64,000 nucleotides of DNA, from NCBI RefSeq assembly GCF_020509005.1, contig NC_063019.1, forward strand, positions 3,410,001-3,474,000. The letters are read 5' to 3'. The notes under the pieces were generated by a model, which was not told the DNA's origin, made no database searches, and saw only the letters and a program-made list of their open reading frames with translations. Source of the DNA: Fulvia fulva. Taxonomy: Eukaryota > Ascomycota > Dothideomycetes > Mycosphaerellales > Mycosphaerellaceae. Shown here one piece after another: positions 21,545 to 35,200 of the stretch (position 1 is its first letter; every line of letters begins with the position of its first letter). Position numbers and translations under genes: made by a program.

Positions 21545-22870
21545 TCAGCTCTATACGCCGCGGAGGTGCCTAGCTACATTAGGCAACTCCTAGGTAATAG
21601 TAGCCTAGGCTACGGTACTAACGGCGCCTACGGCCCTATAGGCGAAGCCCCCCTAAGACAACTGGTAGCAACTTATAGAGGACGCAAAAAGTATAGAAAC
21701 TAACGATCAGCTCCCTTACCGGTCTCTATAGGTAATGATCACTTAGCTACGCACGGCGCTTATACTGTCGTATTACCGAGGGCAACAAGAAATAAGGACG
21801 ACGTCCTAGGCGATTAGTAAGGCCACCCGGAATCAACACCCCTATAGCTAGGTATCGGTCGCGGTATCGATACTAGGCCCCCGCCTAACGTACGATATAG
21901 TTACGATCCGTATTATAGTAAAGGAAGACTAGGCCGAAGTTACGAAGCTATCGAACAAGGAGCTCGCCTAACGAATTAACTAACTAGGGGTAGTCGTAGT
22001 GGACTAATAGTCTAACGGTACTCTATAGATCTATACTAGCTCTACTACTACTAGGAGGTACCTAGAGGCATAGCTATAGTAGGTATCTAAGGTTACGGTA
22101 TTAGCGAAGGTCTTAATAAAGTAATTTACGATCCTAGTCTACGATATACCTAAGGAGTTCGACCTAACTAACTAGGGTCACCTACGCGCTCTCTAAGAGG
22201 ACAACCCGGTCACTCTTAACTCTCTAATCTAGAAGGCGACTTGGCTCTATAGGAAATGGCTAGAAGGCAAGAAGGCCTCGGCGCTAATAGTATAGCTATA
22301 AGACGCGAAAGCGGCGGATCTAGCGATAGAATAAGGCCTAGTCTAGTAATATAGCCTTAAGATAGTAGAAAAGCACTCCTTATCCTTTCGTGTCCTCTAA
22401 TGCTTTAAATACTAATAGTATAGACACCAAACCTATACGTGTACAAACAAGTAGGCCTACTCGAACTATATAGGAGACTATATGTCTAGGGACTATATAT
22501 CGACTACGAGACGGTACGCGAACTGTCCGGGGCACTACCCTTCGTATAGTACGGAATGCCTATAGCGGAAACTAGAGAAAAACAAGGCAATCACAAACAG
22601 AACCGTCGCCCTAAGATTCTACGGCGACCGTAAGGCTAGCCTATACCGGAACTAACTAGCGGCGGTCGGGTATAAGCGCCCTAGGGCCGAGAACGATATA
22701 AAGGATACGTAGCCTAGGGCGTACGGGAGGCCACGTGCTCTACTAGCTACGGCGAGGGAATCTAACTAGGCCCGGCTCCCCTTTAGTATATAGCCGATAG
22801 GCGTAGACTAGGACGTATAGGGCAGTAGGACATAGGACGATATAGAGGAAATGTTTGTCGATACTAATAA
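21545..22870 (+). pseudogene. LINE B2 ORF1 (Gag-like, CCHC), RIP-disabled
   Basis: A plus-strand frame legible from about 21545 (AEVPSYIRQLLGNSSLGYG) with stops at RIP sites. Near 22395-22570 is a zinc-knuckle region with several Cys and His positions still readable (CFKY..YRHQTYTC, YANCPGHYPSYSTEC). This matches the layout of LINE A ORF1. Confidence 0.7.
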
Positions 22871-22879
22871 CTAGCCTCG

Positions 22880-25800
22880 ACACGCTTAGTATCATCTAGT
22901 ATAACGTCAACTATAGTAAGGATATAGTCTAGAACCATTTCCTACACGAGGCGGACCCGCGCGTCTACTACGTCCTTATAATCTAGGAGCTATAGAGTAA
23001 CCCGTACTATAAGAGACTAACGACCTACAAGTTACTAGGCTATACGACATACCTACGAGGCGACGGTAGACCCCGTACGTGCTTCTATGTCGGTAAGGAC
23101 ATACTAGAATCCGACTGGGAGGTAGTGTACTACGTAGACGAAGAAGGCGGGGGCGATATTACCTCCCTCTACGTAGGTAGTACCTAGATACACAACCTAT
23201 ATATACAACCGCTAGCCTCGAGGTCTAGCCGCGACCTAGGGGTCTATAGACACCTAGACAGTACGCTTAAGAGACAAGGGTGCTACATCGTAGTAGGAGA
23301 CTTCAATATATACTACCCTTCCTAGGAAAGCCTTATATAGCCGCACCCTATAGCCGACGAAGTACTCGACTTGATAGCGAGTAACGTAATTGCCCTTAAT
23401 ACCCCGAAGGACCTAGGCACCTAGAAGAGAGGGGGACTCTAAGGCACGATCGACCTCTCCTAGATCTTAGATAGCTACTACTATACGGTAACCTACTATA
23501 GGATCAAACATAAACTCGAGGCGTCGTTAGACCACATACTAGTCAGGACCTCTATTACGATATAGATATAACGTATACTAGCGAGAACCCCTAAGCTAAA
23601 CTAGGGAAAGGCCTACTAGGCCAACATCTAGGCGTACCTCGATGACTCTAAGAGGCTAGTCTAGATCGCGTAGTAGCAATATAATAGTAAAGACGAGATA
23701 GACGAAGTAGTCTAGGGGTTGATAGACGAAATAAGAAAAGCGACCTCACTTCACGTTCCGCTTGCCTAACTAACGACATAGTCTAAACTATACTAGACGC
23801 CGGAGTACACTACGGTAGTAAGAGAAGTAAGGAGAGCCCGCCGGGTATAGACGAGCAGCTATAGCGAGGAGGCCTAGAACGTATATAGGGAGGTATACTA
23901 ATAGAAGAAAGCTATAATACGGAGGGAGAAAGCAGTCGGCTAGAGGGCTATAGTAGAAGAAATCGCCGGCAAGCTAGAGAGGATGTAGAAGCTAGCGAAA
24001 TAGGCCCGATAGGACCCTATATAGGGCCCCTCCTTCTCTATCCTAGCGCTACAATCGCCTAGTGGCCCGGTTAGCGACCCCGAGGCTAAGGCGCGTCTAC
24101 TAGCTAGTAAGTTCTTCCTACCCCTAGTCGAGGCTAATCTAAGCGACATAAACAGCTCTACTCCCCTAGCCCCTAGCATCGCGGTCTAATAGGAGGTGTC
24201 CGAGGGAGAAGTTACCGCTATACTAAGGAAGTTACCGGCGAAGAAAGCCCCGGGGCCGGATAGGATCCTAAACGAGCTACTAAAGAAGTGTAGAGATCAA
24301 CTAGCCCTAGTAGTTATAGCGATCTTTAACGCCTGCCTATAGACCAGATACTACCCGATAGCTTATAAACAATCGACGACAGTGGTCCTACGTAAGCCGT
24401 AGAAGGAAGACTATACGTAGGTGAAGTCGTACCGCCTAATTACGCTCCTTAACACTCTTAGGAAGGCGCTTAAGAAGCTAGTTATAACGAGACTCTCCGA
24501 GGCGGTAGAGGAACACTCCCTACTCCCGGACACCTAGATAGGTACGCGCCTATAGCGATCGACGCTATCCGCGATAGAACTTATCACCTCTTAGGTAAAG
24601 GCTATCTAGTATAAGAATAGGGACAAGGTAGCTTCCTTACTTAGCCTAGACATATCGGGAGCCTTCGACTACGTGTTATACCCGCGGCTTCTCTATATCC
24701 TAAGGTCGAAAGGACTCCCTAAGTGGCTTGTTAACTTCGTACGGTCCTACCTCCAAAACCGTAGTACGTCGATCCTAGTCGGCTAGTACAGAAGCCCATT
24801 TTAAGTAGTCTATACTAGAATCCCGTAAGGCTTAACGCTAGTACCTATTCTGTTCCTCTTCTTTATAGCGACGCTACTCCTAGCCCTAGAATCCTAGAAC
24901 ACCGCTACGAGCGGCTTCGTAGACGACATAAACATCCTAGCGTAGTCTTCCTCGACTAAGGAGAACTATAGGCTACTAGAAGAGAAGCATAAGATCTACG
25001 AGGACTAGGCTAGGAGGCACGGGGCTCGGTTTGCCCTAGAAAAGTACAATCTGATACACTTTACGCGCCGGCCACGGTTCTATAATATATAAGCTTCTAT
25101 CTAGATATAGGGGCACACGACTAACCCGGCAAATCAGCTTAGGATCCTCGGACTATAGGTAGACCCGGCGCTACGGTAGAGGAAGCACGTATAGGCAATA
25201 TTACGGAAAGCTAAACAGAATATAGCATTATACTAGAGGCTCACTACGTCTATATAGGGGGCGGACTTCCGGTAGTTACGACTTCTATATACGGCTATTA
25301 TACGGCCAGTCCTTACCTATAGTAGCTAAGTGTAGTCCTTAGGCGAGAGGGCCTGCCTATCGAAGGGACTCGTCGCGCCGCTAGCGAAGATCCAAAACTA
25401 ATGCCTAAGGAAGGTTACCGGGGCATATAAGTCGATACTAACGAGGATGCTTAAGCACGAGACCGCTATACCGCCGATCGACCTATATATCTAGGGACTA
25501 CGGACCTCCTATATAGGTCAGTCGGCATAGTACCTAGTATAGAAGGTCATCGCTAGTATAGTCGTAAGGGCCCGCGAATTAGTACTAGCGTATAAGGGCA
25601 TTCGACCCGGAAACGAGCCGAACTACCGGGTAAGGGACGGATAGCTAGCAATACAATAGGAAGGTAAGAAATCGTTTGTAGAGTAACTATAGAAAGAGAG
25701 GTAGAACAACTAGGTTGTAGGGCATAGTAGACGCCCTTAGCTAGCGGGACAACCTAAGGAATAGTTAGCTACAAAATCCGCGGTCAAGCACCCCCCGAAG

Positions 25801-26220
25801 CTTATTTACTACCGCCTTATAAGGGTATAGAGTAGCATAGTAACCTAACTACGAAGCGAACACATCGGCCTCTAGGGGTACCTATTATAGAGGAAGGTTC
25901 TAGGATATACGAATACTAGCTACCCCTACGGCTATCGCTCCTAGAACGTACGGTACGTACTCCTCGTCTGTCCGAGGTAGTCGCTAGGAAGGGGGGAGTA
26001 GATAGTAAAGGCGAGGAACCGGACGATTAGGGCACTTCTTAACAACGCTAAAGACCTACGGCGTATTACGAACTAGATACTAGAGAAGGGCTGGCTAGAA
26101 CAGTACCGCCTAGTAGGAGCAGTATAGGAAGAGAGGACACGACGTAGCGCGACGAGACCGGCTAGGAGCGGGGGCTAACGGGGTAGTAATATAGACTACG
26201 TACGTTTAGAGGGAAAGCTA
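22880..26220 (+). pseudogene. LINE B2 ORF2 (endonuclease-RT), RIP-disabled
   Basis: Endonuclease motifs: IQYNVNYSKD near 22900, VVGDFNIYYPS near 23295, GTIDLS near 23445 and SLDHILVR near 23525. RT motifs: KKAPGPDRI near 24240, YRLITLLNTL near 24430, SLDISGAFDYV near 24645, GIP.GLTLVPILFL near 24820 and SGFVDDINILA near 24910. A C-terminal zinc-like segment lies near 25920. Stops at CAG/TGG-derived TAG codons disable it. The domain order equals LINE A ORF2. Confidence 0.85.
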
Positions 26221-26362
26221 ATCTAGATAAGGAGTAGTCGGGGGCGAGAAGGGTTTTTACCTATTCGGGTTTCCCTTTGTATATAACAATAGATATATAC
26301 CTATATAGGCCGGATAGGGTCCTAGAACAGGGGAATAACAAATCTATCTATCTATCTATCTA

Positions 26363-28406
26363 ATTATAGCGATCTTTAACGCCTACCTATAGACCGGATA
26401 CTACTCGATAGCTTTTAAATAATCGACGATAGTGGTCCTACGTAAGCCGTAAAAGGAAGACTATACGTAGGTGAAGTCGTACCGTCTAATTACGCTCCTT
26501 AATACTCTTAGGAAGGCGCTTAAGAAGCTAGTTATAACGAGACTCTCCGAGGCGGTAGAGGAATACTCCCTACTCCCGGACACCTAGATAGGTACGCGCC
26601 TATAGCGATCGACGCTATCCGCGATAGAACTTATCACCTCTTAGGTAAAGGCTATCTAGTATAAGAATAGGGACAAGGTAGCTTCCTTACTTAGCCTAGA
26701 TATATCGGGAGCCTTCGACTACGTGTTATACCCGCGGCTACTCTATATCCTAAGGTCGAAAGGACTCCCTAAGTAGCTTATTAACTTTGTACGGTCCTAC
26801 CTCTAAAACCGTAGCACGTCGATCCTAGTCGGCTAGTATAGAAGCCTATTTCAAGTAGTCTATACTAGAATCCCGTAAGGCTTAACGCTAGTACTTATTC
26901 TGTTCCTCTTCTTTATAGCGACGCTACTCCTAGCCCTAGAATCCTAGAACACTGCTACGAGCGGCTTTATAGACGACACGAACATCCTAGCGTAGTCGTC
27001 CTCGACTAAGGAGAACTATAGGCTACTAGAAGAGAAGCACAAGATCTACGAGGACTAGGCTAGGAGGCACGGGGCTCGGTTTGCCCTAGAAAAGTACAAT
27101 CTAATACACTTTACGCGCCGGCTACAGTTCTATAATATATAAGCTTCTATCTAGATATAGGGGTATACGACTAACCCGGCAAATTAGCTTAGGATCCTTA
27201 GGCTATAGATAGACCCGGCGCTACGGTAGAGGAAGTACGTATAGGCAATATTACGGAAAGCTAAACAGAATATAGCATTATACTAGAGGCTTACTACGTC
27301 TATATAGGGGGCGGACTTCCGGTAGTTACGACTTCTATATACGGCTATTATACGGCCAGTCCTTACCTATAGTAGCCAAGTGTAGTCCTTAGGTAAGAGG
27401 GCCTACCTATCGAAGGGACTCGTCGCGCCGCTAGCGAAGATCTAAAACTAATGCCTAAGGAAGGTTACCGGGGTATATAAGTCGATACTAATAAGGATAC
27501 TTAAGTATAAGACCGCTATACCGCCGATCGACCTATATATCTAGGGACTACGGACCTCCTACTTAGGCAAGTCGGTATAGTACCTAGTATAGAAGGTCAT
27601 CGCTAGTATAGTCGTAAGGGCCCGCGAATTAGTACTAGCGTATAAGGGCATTCGACCCGGGAACGAGCCGAACTACCGGGTAAGGGACGAATAGCTAGTA
27701 ATATAATAGGAAGGTAAGAAATCGTTTATAGAGTAACTATAGAAAGAGAGGTAGAATAACTAGGTTATAGGGTATAGTAGACGCCCTTAGCTAGCGGGAT
27801 AACCTAAGGAATAGTTAGCTACGAAATCCGCGGTCAAGTACCCTCCGAAGCTTATCTACTACCGCCTTACGAGGGTATAGAGTAGTATAGCAACCTAACT
27901 ACGAAGCGAACACATCGGCCTCTAGGGGTACCTATTATAGAGGAAGGTTCTAGGATATACGAATACTAGCTACCCCTACGGCTATCGCTCCTATAACGTA
28001 CGGTACGTACTCCTCGTCTATCCGAGGTGGTCGCTAGGAAGGGGGGAGTAGATAGTAAAGGCGAGGAACCGGACGATTAGGGCACTTCTTAATAACGCTA
28101 AGGACCTACGGCGTATTACGAACTAGATACTAGAGAAGGGCTAGCTAGAACAGTACCGCCTAGTAGGAGTAGTATAGAAAGAGAGGATACGACGTAGCGC
28201 GACGAGACCGGCTAGGAGCTTAGGCTAACGGGGTAGTAACATAGACTACGTACGTTCAGAGGGAAAGCTAATCTAGATAAGGAGTAGTCGGGTACGGGAA
28301 GGGTTTTTACCTATTCGGGTTTCCCTTTGTATATAACAATAGATATATACTTATATAGGCCGGATAGGGTCCTAGAACAGGGGAATGACAAATCTATCTA
28401 TCTATC
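26363..28406 (+). mobile_element. LINE B3, 5'-truncated copy joined to the tail of B2
   Basis: It starts at TTATAGCGATCTTTAACG, matching B2 from about 24315, and runs to its own (TATC)n tail at 28391-28406, followed by the 14-bp target duplication. It contains only the RT and C-terminal part of ORF2. It is very similar to B2 but differs mainly by C/T and G/A changes. Confidence 0.85.
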
Positions 28407-28499
28407 TATATATAGATATACGCTATCCTATTAGGTCCTTCTTTGTCTTTCGTATAATCCGCCGTCTTCTACTACTACGTAACTCGTACCTATTTAATA

Positions 28500-28515
28500 G
28501 GTTATAAGCCCGGGT
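28500..28515 (+). other. Copia F primer-binding site (half initiator tRNA-Met type)
   Basis: GGTTATAAGCCCGGGT directly follows the LTR. With one RIP reversal (TA for TG) the first 12 bases are complementary to the initiator tRNA-Met anticodon arm, as in copia-type half-tRNA priming. A sister site occurs at 321-336. Confidence 0.6.
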
Positions 28516-28559
28516 TAGTAACTCGGTATTTCACCCTCGATAAAGTCGTATTAGAGTTA

Positions 28560-31500
28560 TTCCTCTTTAGAACAAAAGGAAGGTAGACTAGAGGCCGTAC
28601 CCGCCTTATATAGGAAGCTATAGCCGTGCTATAGGTGTACATAAGACGTAAAAGAGCCTAGTAAGGTACTATTAGACTCCGAGTTAGGGAGCCTATACTA
28701 ATACCTTAGATAAGTAGGCGAGCTTACTAAGAAGAGTCGCTCTCCGGACATCGCGTTCGTATCGACTAACTGTTTATTCTAAGAGAGCCGTAGTGTCTTA
28801 GAAACCCCCTCTACTAAGAGAGTTACGCTATAGTGTCTTAGTACTAATACGATCCTTACCGACCGACTTTCCTCCTCTTCCCGGCGGATAGCTATCCTCT
28901 CCGCTATTAACCTCGCGTTCGGTTTATCCTATTTCGATCCGATCGCGTACGACCGAATATATCCTTTTACCTAAGGGTAGCTAACCTATCCCTTAACTTA
29001 TAAAAAATAGAGAACGAGACTAGGTTTATAAGAGAGAGAGTAGTACCTGTTCTAATAAGAGAGAACTACGAAATATAGTTCAAGCTAATAAGAATATACC
29101 TAGTATTAAAGCAGGTTGAATAGGTCCTCGAAGACATTATTACGGACATTCCCGCTATAACCCTATCTATAGCGACACTCTCTACATTATCGAAGTCATC
29201 CCTTCCTTTAGATCAAGCGATAAGGAAGGCATCGTATAGACGGTATAATGTAACGGCCCTATATAAGATGTATATCTGTCTGTCGACAGATAACTAAGAG
29301 ATAATATATAAGATCCGGTATACGAAGGAGTTATAGGAATAGGCTAAAGCTAAATATAAGAGAAGACTTCTCGCTACTAGAAGAAGTTTGCTTTAGTAAG
29401 ACACCAATTTCGTGATAACAGAGGACTAGTTAATAGATAACGCCTAGTAGGAGCTTAGCTTAATTATAAGGAGGGCTATTTTAATCTCGCCTTAGTTCTA
29501 AGACATTAAGACTAAGGACAGAAAGATCTAGTAACTCTTAGTAGCTCTACTAGACTCATTTAGCTTAATTCGCAATATAATTAATGCCTAGGTAAATTTC
29601 TTACTACAAGACATTCTTACAGTTCTTAGGGAGAAGCAAGAATTAATAATTTATTAAGGGACAGCTATGTTCGCTAAGAAGGGTTTCTAGGGTAAGCTTA
29701 CGTACTATCTCTATAATAGTGACCATTTTATAAGCAAGTGCCTACACCTTTCTATAGCTTAGTAGGCTATTAGGAATAAGGACAAACTAGCTAGGGTTAC
29801 CTACCCTACTAAGAGACAACCGTCACTACCTCGTAGGAGGTTATTATTACCAAACCTTCGTAATGTCCTTAAGGTAATAACGGACCTTATAAAGTAGATA
29901 AAGGAGAGCCCTAAGCCAAAGGCCTCCTCTAGTAAGAAGCCTATAAGGGCCTATACGACCTAGGAAGACGTATTAGACTCTAAGATACTATTAGAAGATA
30001 ATAATGTTGATAAGGTTGCCTATTCTACTATAGAAGCTAAAGGTAAGTACCCCTCGTCCGAGTAGTTACTTAACTCTTATATATTATTATATATGACTGA
30101 CTAAGATTTACTATTTAGGACACTAAAGCTTCTTTAAAAGAGGAAGTAGATCAAGGTTAGGGGTGGCTATCTATAAGCTATATATATAGGAAGTGTAGTA
30201 ATAGGTAGTCCTTCTAGAAAGCAAATTGTCTTAGAAAATGTCCTATTTGTTCCTAGCCTTAGAGTTAGTCTTGTTTGGTAGAATTAGTTTAGCTAACAGT
30301 TTGCTATCTAACTACCTAGTTTTACCCTAAAATCCTTGTCTAGTAAACCCGTTATCTAGACTAAACTTCGTGGAGAAGTACCGTTTATCTACTCGATCTC
30401 GGAAATTCTTGAGCTATAGTATACTAGTATACTCTCTTAAGAACGTAACGGCACCGTTATAGCTAATACTAAGTCCGAAGATCAGTAGGAGCTATAGTAG
30501 AGAAGATATACACACCTTAGTAAGGGACTACTAAGAAACCTATATAGAGTTACTAATAAGAAAGATCCTATTCCTATTCCTTCTAAATACTAGAATTACA
30601 AGGTCTGCTCCCTTATAAATATAAGGAAGTTCAAAGGACCTACTAAAGAGAGGAAAGGGGAGAGGCTGGCCCTCATCTCTATTAACATCTATAGGCCTTT
30701 TTAGGGCGTAGTCTCTAGGCTAGGATACAAATATTAGCTTAAGATTATAGACAACTTCTCTAGGAAGAAGTAGGTAATCCCTTTAAAGGCTAGGAGCGAA
30801 GCTCCTATAGCCCTACGGGATTAGAAGGTCTAGGTAGAACGGTAGTCAAGGTGCTTTCTATCTACGATCCGTAGTAATAGTACAAAGGAAATTCTCGCCT
30901 TACTAAAAGAGTAGGAGAAGGAATTAAGTACTTAGATAGACACAACTAATGCCTATAACTCTCTTTAAAATGGACCTATAGAAAGGTCAATTCAAGCCTC
31001 TAAGAACATAGTCCGGGCTATGCTTAAAGACTCTAGTATACTAGTTAAGTTCTAGCTAGAAGCTTTGTAAGTATAGACTATGATCAGAAACAGACTACCT
31101 AATAGTCTAATTATTAATAGTATTGCTCTTTTACTAGAAGAAGCCTTTACTAGCTAAGTACCGTTAGTCGACTATTTGGGCGTCTAGGGATATAAAGCTA
31201 TAGTCTATATAGACCTAAGAGCCTAACCTTAAGGCTTAAGGAGAGACAAGTTAATAAACCGAGGAAAAGAAGCCGTGTTTATAGGCTACTTAGAAAACAC
31301 TACGAAACAATAGCTGTTCTAGGACCCCGATATAAAAGCTATAAAAGCGTATAGTTACGTCGACTAGTTTAAGAATAAGAAGGGGGGAGATATAGATCTT
31401 AGTATCACCTTTACTAACTAGCCGAGTCGAGCGCTATAGCGCAATCCTATTAGGAGGAAGCCCTTTAGGGCGAAATTTTCCGATAGGGGATTATTAGAGA

Positions 31501-32222
31501 CACCGTTACGAAGGCTAGGAGAAAATATTAATACGGTTTTAATACTATCGAAGGCCAATAACGGTGGATCTATACAGAACCTACCTAGTTATTAATACTA
31601 TAGTAATCGCTGTTTATATAACTTCCCCCTTCCCTAAAGGACATTAGGGAATACTAGAAGTTTAGAGATTAGGGTACTCTAATAAAAGAAAAAGAAGATG
31701 TCGTTTAGTTCGACCTATCCGAACACCTAGCGCTACCTTAGGTTATAGGTAATAAGAGGTTAAGGGGGGACGGAGATAATAACTCTTAAGAGTATAAGGC
31801 TAAACACTATAAGGCTCTTATCGCCTAGATGTTCTATCTAGACCCTATAATAAGCTAGGTAGAGGAGATTCTAAACGACGTAGAAGAATATATATTTACT
31901 ACTATTAGGTAGGCTATAGCCTATTAGTAGGAAGTGCTAATCCTAAAGTCCTATAAGGTAGCCGTAGGAGACCCCAAATAGGGATATATATAGAGAGAGG
32001 TAATCGAGAACGAACTTATTGCCTTAGTAAGCAATAACACCTAGGAAGTAGTTATACCGCTAAAGGATACGAATCTAATTACTTCTAGGTAGGTCTTTAA
32101 TGTGAAAAGAATAATTAGTAGAGCTATTAAGAAGTTCAAGGCAAGACTATTTATAAGAGGGTTTTTATAGAAATATAGGGTTGACTTCGAAGAGACCTTT
32201 ATACCTACTATTAGACATAATA
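28560..32222 (+). pseudogene. Copia F gag-pol, first part: Gag, protease, integrase, start of RT
   Basis: Gag spans about 28560-30060 and ends in a zinc-knuckle remnant near 29690-29750 (LYNSDHFISKC) and a Lys-rich linker. The protease/pre-integrase part lies near 30080-30560. Integrase is legible near 30650-30900 (ERLALISINIYRPF, LKIIDNFSRKK) and 30950-31300. The RT begins near 32000: EVVIPLKDTNLITSR.VFNVKR, then KARLFIRGF, then VDFEETFIPTIRHN, where LINE Bm interrupts. Stops occur throughout. It continues at 37217. Confidence 0.82.
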
Positions 32223-35200
32223 GATAGATAGATTTGTCATTCCCCTATTCTAGGACCCTATCCGGCCTATATAGGTATATATCTACTGTTATATATAAAG
32301 GGAAACCCGAATAGGTAAAAACCCTTCCCGCCCCCGACTACTCCTTGTCTAGATTAGCTTTCCCTCTAAACGTACGTAGTCTATGTCGCTACCCCGTTAG
32401 CCCCCGCTCCTAGCCGGTCTCGTCGCGCTACGTCGTGTCCTCTCTTCCTATACTACTCCTACTAGGCGGTACTGTTCTAGCTAGCCCTTCTCTAGTATCT
32501 AGTTCGTAATACGCCGTAGGTCCTTAGCGTTATTAAGAAGTGCCCTAATCGTCCGGTTCCTCGCCTTTGCCATCCACTCCCCCCTTCCTAGCGACTACCT
32601 CGGATAGACGAGGAGTGCGTGCCGTACGTTCTAGGAGCGATAGCCGTAGGGGCAGTTAGTATTCGTGTATCCTAGAACCTTCCTCTATAATAGGTACCCC
32701 TAGAGGCCGATGTGTTCGCTTCGTAGTTAGGTTGCTATACTACTCTATACCCTCGTAAGGCGGTAGTAGATAAGCTTCGGGGGGTACTTAACCGCGGATT
32801 TTGTAGCTAACTATTCCTTAGGTTGTCCCGCTAGCTAAGGGCGTCTACTATACCCTACAACCTAGTTGTTCTACCTCTCTTTCTATAGTTGCTCTATAAA
32901 CGATTTCTTACCTTCCTATTATATTACTAGCTATTCGTCCCTTACCCGGTAGTTCGGCTCGTTTCCGGGTCGAATACCCCTATACGCTAGTACTGATTCG
33001 TAGGCCCTTACGACTATACTAGCGATGACCTTCTATACTAGGTACTATACCGACTTGCCTAAGTAGGAGGTCCGTAGTCCCTAGATGTATAGGTCGATCG
33101 GCGGTATAGCGGTCTCGTGCTTAAGCATCCTCGTTAGTATCGACTTATATACCCCGGTAACCTTCCTTAGGCATTAGTTTTGGATCTTCGCTAGCGGCGC
33201 GACGAGTCCCTTCGATAGGTAGGCCCTCTCGCCTAAGGACCACACTTAGCTACTATAGGTAAGGACTAGCCGTATAATAGCCGTATATAGAAGTCGTGAC
33301 TACCGGAAGTCCGCCCCCTATATAGACGTAGTGAGCCTCTAGTATAATGCTATATTCTGTTTAGCTTTCCGTAATATTACCTATACGTACTTCCTCTACC
33401 GTAGCGCCGGGTCTACCTATAGTCCGAGGATCCTAAGCTGATTTGCCGGGTTAGTCGTATACCCCTATATCTAGATAGAAGCTTACATATTATAGAACCG
33501 TAGCCGGCGCGTAAAGTGTATTAGATTGTACTTTTCTAGGGCAAACCGAGCCCCGTGCCTCCTAGCCTAGTCCTCGTAGATCTTGTACTTCTCTTCTAGT
33601 AGCCTATAGTTCTCCTTAGTCGAGGAAGACTACGCTAGGATATTTATGTCGTCTACGAAGCCGCTCGTAGCAGTGTTCTAGGATTCTAGGGCTAGGAGTA
33701 GCGTCGCTATAAAGAAGAGGAATAGAATAGGTACTAGCGTTAAGCCTTACGGGATTCTAGTATAGACTACTTGAAATAGGCTTCTATACTAGCCGACTAG
33801 GATCGACGTACTACGGTTTTGGAGGTAGGACCGTACGAAGTTAACAAGCTACTTAGGGAGTCCCTTCGACCTTAGGATATAGAGTAGCCGCGGGTATAAC
33901 ACGTAGTCGAAGGCTCCCGATATGTCTAGGCTAAGTAAGGAAGCCACCTTGTCCCTATTCTTATACTAGATAGCCTTTACCTAAGAGGTAATAAGTTCTA
34001 TCGCGGATAGCGTCGATCGCTATAGGCGCGTACCTATCTAGGTGTCCGGGAGTAGGGAGTGTTCCTCTACCGCCTCGGAGAGTCTCGTTATAACTAGCTT
34101 CTTAAGCGCCTTCCTAAGAGTATTAAGGAGCGCAATTAGGCGGTACGACTTCACCTACGTATAGTCTTCCTTCTACGGCTTACGTAGGACTACTGTCGTC
34201 GATTGTTTAAAAGCTATCGGGTAGTACCCGGTCTATAGGTAGGCGTTAAAGATCGCTATAGCTACTAGGGCTAGTTGATCTCTATACTTCTTTAGTAGCT
34301 CGTTTAGGATCCTATCCGGCCCCGGGGCTTTCTTCGCCGGCAACTTCCTTAGTATAGCGGTAACTTCTCCCTCGGACATCTCCTATTAGACCGCGATACT
34401 AGGGGCTAGGGGAGTAGAGCTATTTTTATCGCTTAGATTAGCCTCGACTAGGGGCGGGGAGAACTTACTAGCTAGTAGACGCGCCTTGGCCTCGGGGTCG
34501 CTAACCGGGCTACTAGGCAATTGTAGCGCTAGGATAGAGAAGGAGGGGCCCTATATAGGGTCCTATCGGGCCTATTTCGCTAGCTTCTACATCCTCTCTA
34601 GCTTACCGGCGATTTCTTCTACTATAGCCCTCTAGCCGACTACTTTCTCCCTTCGTATTATAGCTTTCTAATGTTAGTATGCCTCCCTATATACGTTCTA
34701 GGCCTCCTCGCTATAGCTACTCGTCTATACCCGGCGGGCTCTCCTTACTTCTCTTACTACCGTAGTATACTCCGGCGTCTAGTATAGTTTAGACTATGTC
34801 GTTAGTTAGGTAAGCGGAACGTAAAGTAAGGTCGCTTTTCTTATTTCGTCTGTCAACCCCTAGACTACTTCGTCTATCTCGTCTTTACTATTATATTGCT
34901 ACTACGCGATCTGGACTAGCCTCTTAGAGTCATCGAGGTACGCCTAGATGTTGGCCTAGTAGGCCTTTCCCTAGTTTAGCTTAGGGGTTCTCGCTAGTAT
35001 ACGTTATATCTATGTCGTAATAGAGGTCCTAACTAGTATATAGTCTAACGACGCCTCGAGTTTATATTCGATCCTATAGTAGGTTACCGTGTAGTAGTAG
35101 CTATCTAAGATCTAGGAGAGGTCGATCGTGCCTTAGAGTCCCCCTCTCTTCTAGGTGCCTAGGTCCTTCGGGGTATTAAGGGCAATTACGTTGCTCGCTA

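Larger units (their letters stand above)
21360..26362 (+). mobile_element. LINE B2, full length, RIP-disabled
   Basis: About 5.0 kb with a 5' segment, ORF1, ORF2 and a (TATC)n tail at 26342-26362. It is flanked on the left by the 14-bp duplication TATATATAGATATA, but on the right by LINE B3 with no host DNA between them. The first ~58 bp (21360-21418) do not match the 5' ends of B4 or Bm. Confidence 0.85.
21205..28499 (+). repeat. Copia F 5' LTR, split by LINE pair B2/B3
   Basis: The left part (21205-21359) and right part (28421-28499) reconstitute the 3' LTR at 41435-41668. The 14-mer TATATATAGATATA is duplicated at 21346-21359 and 28407-28420, marking the LINE insertion. Confidence 0.88.
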
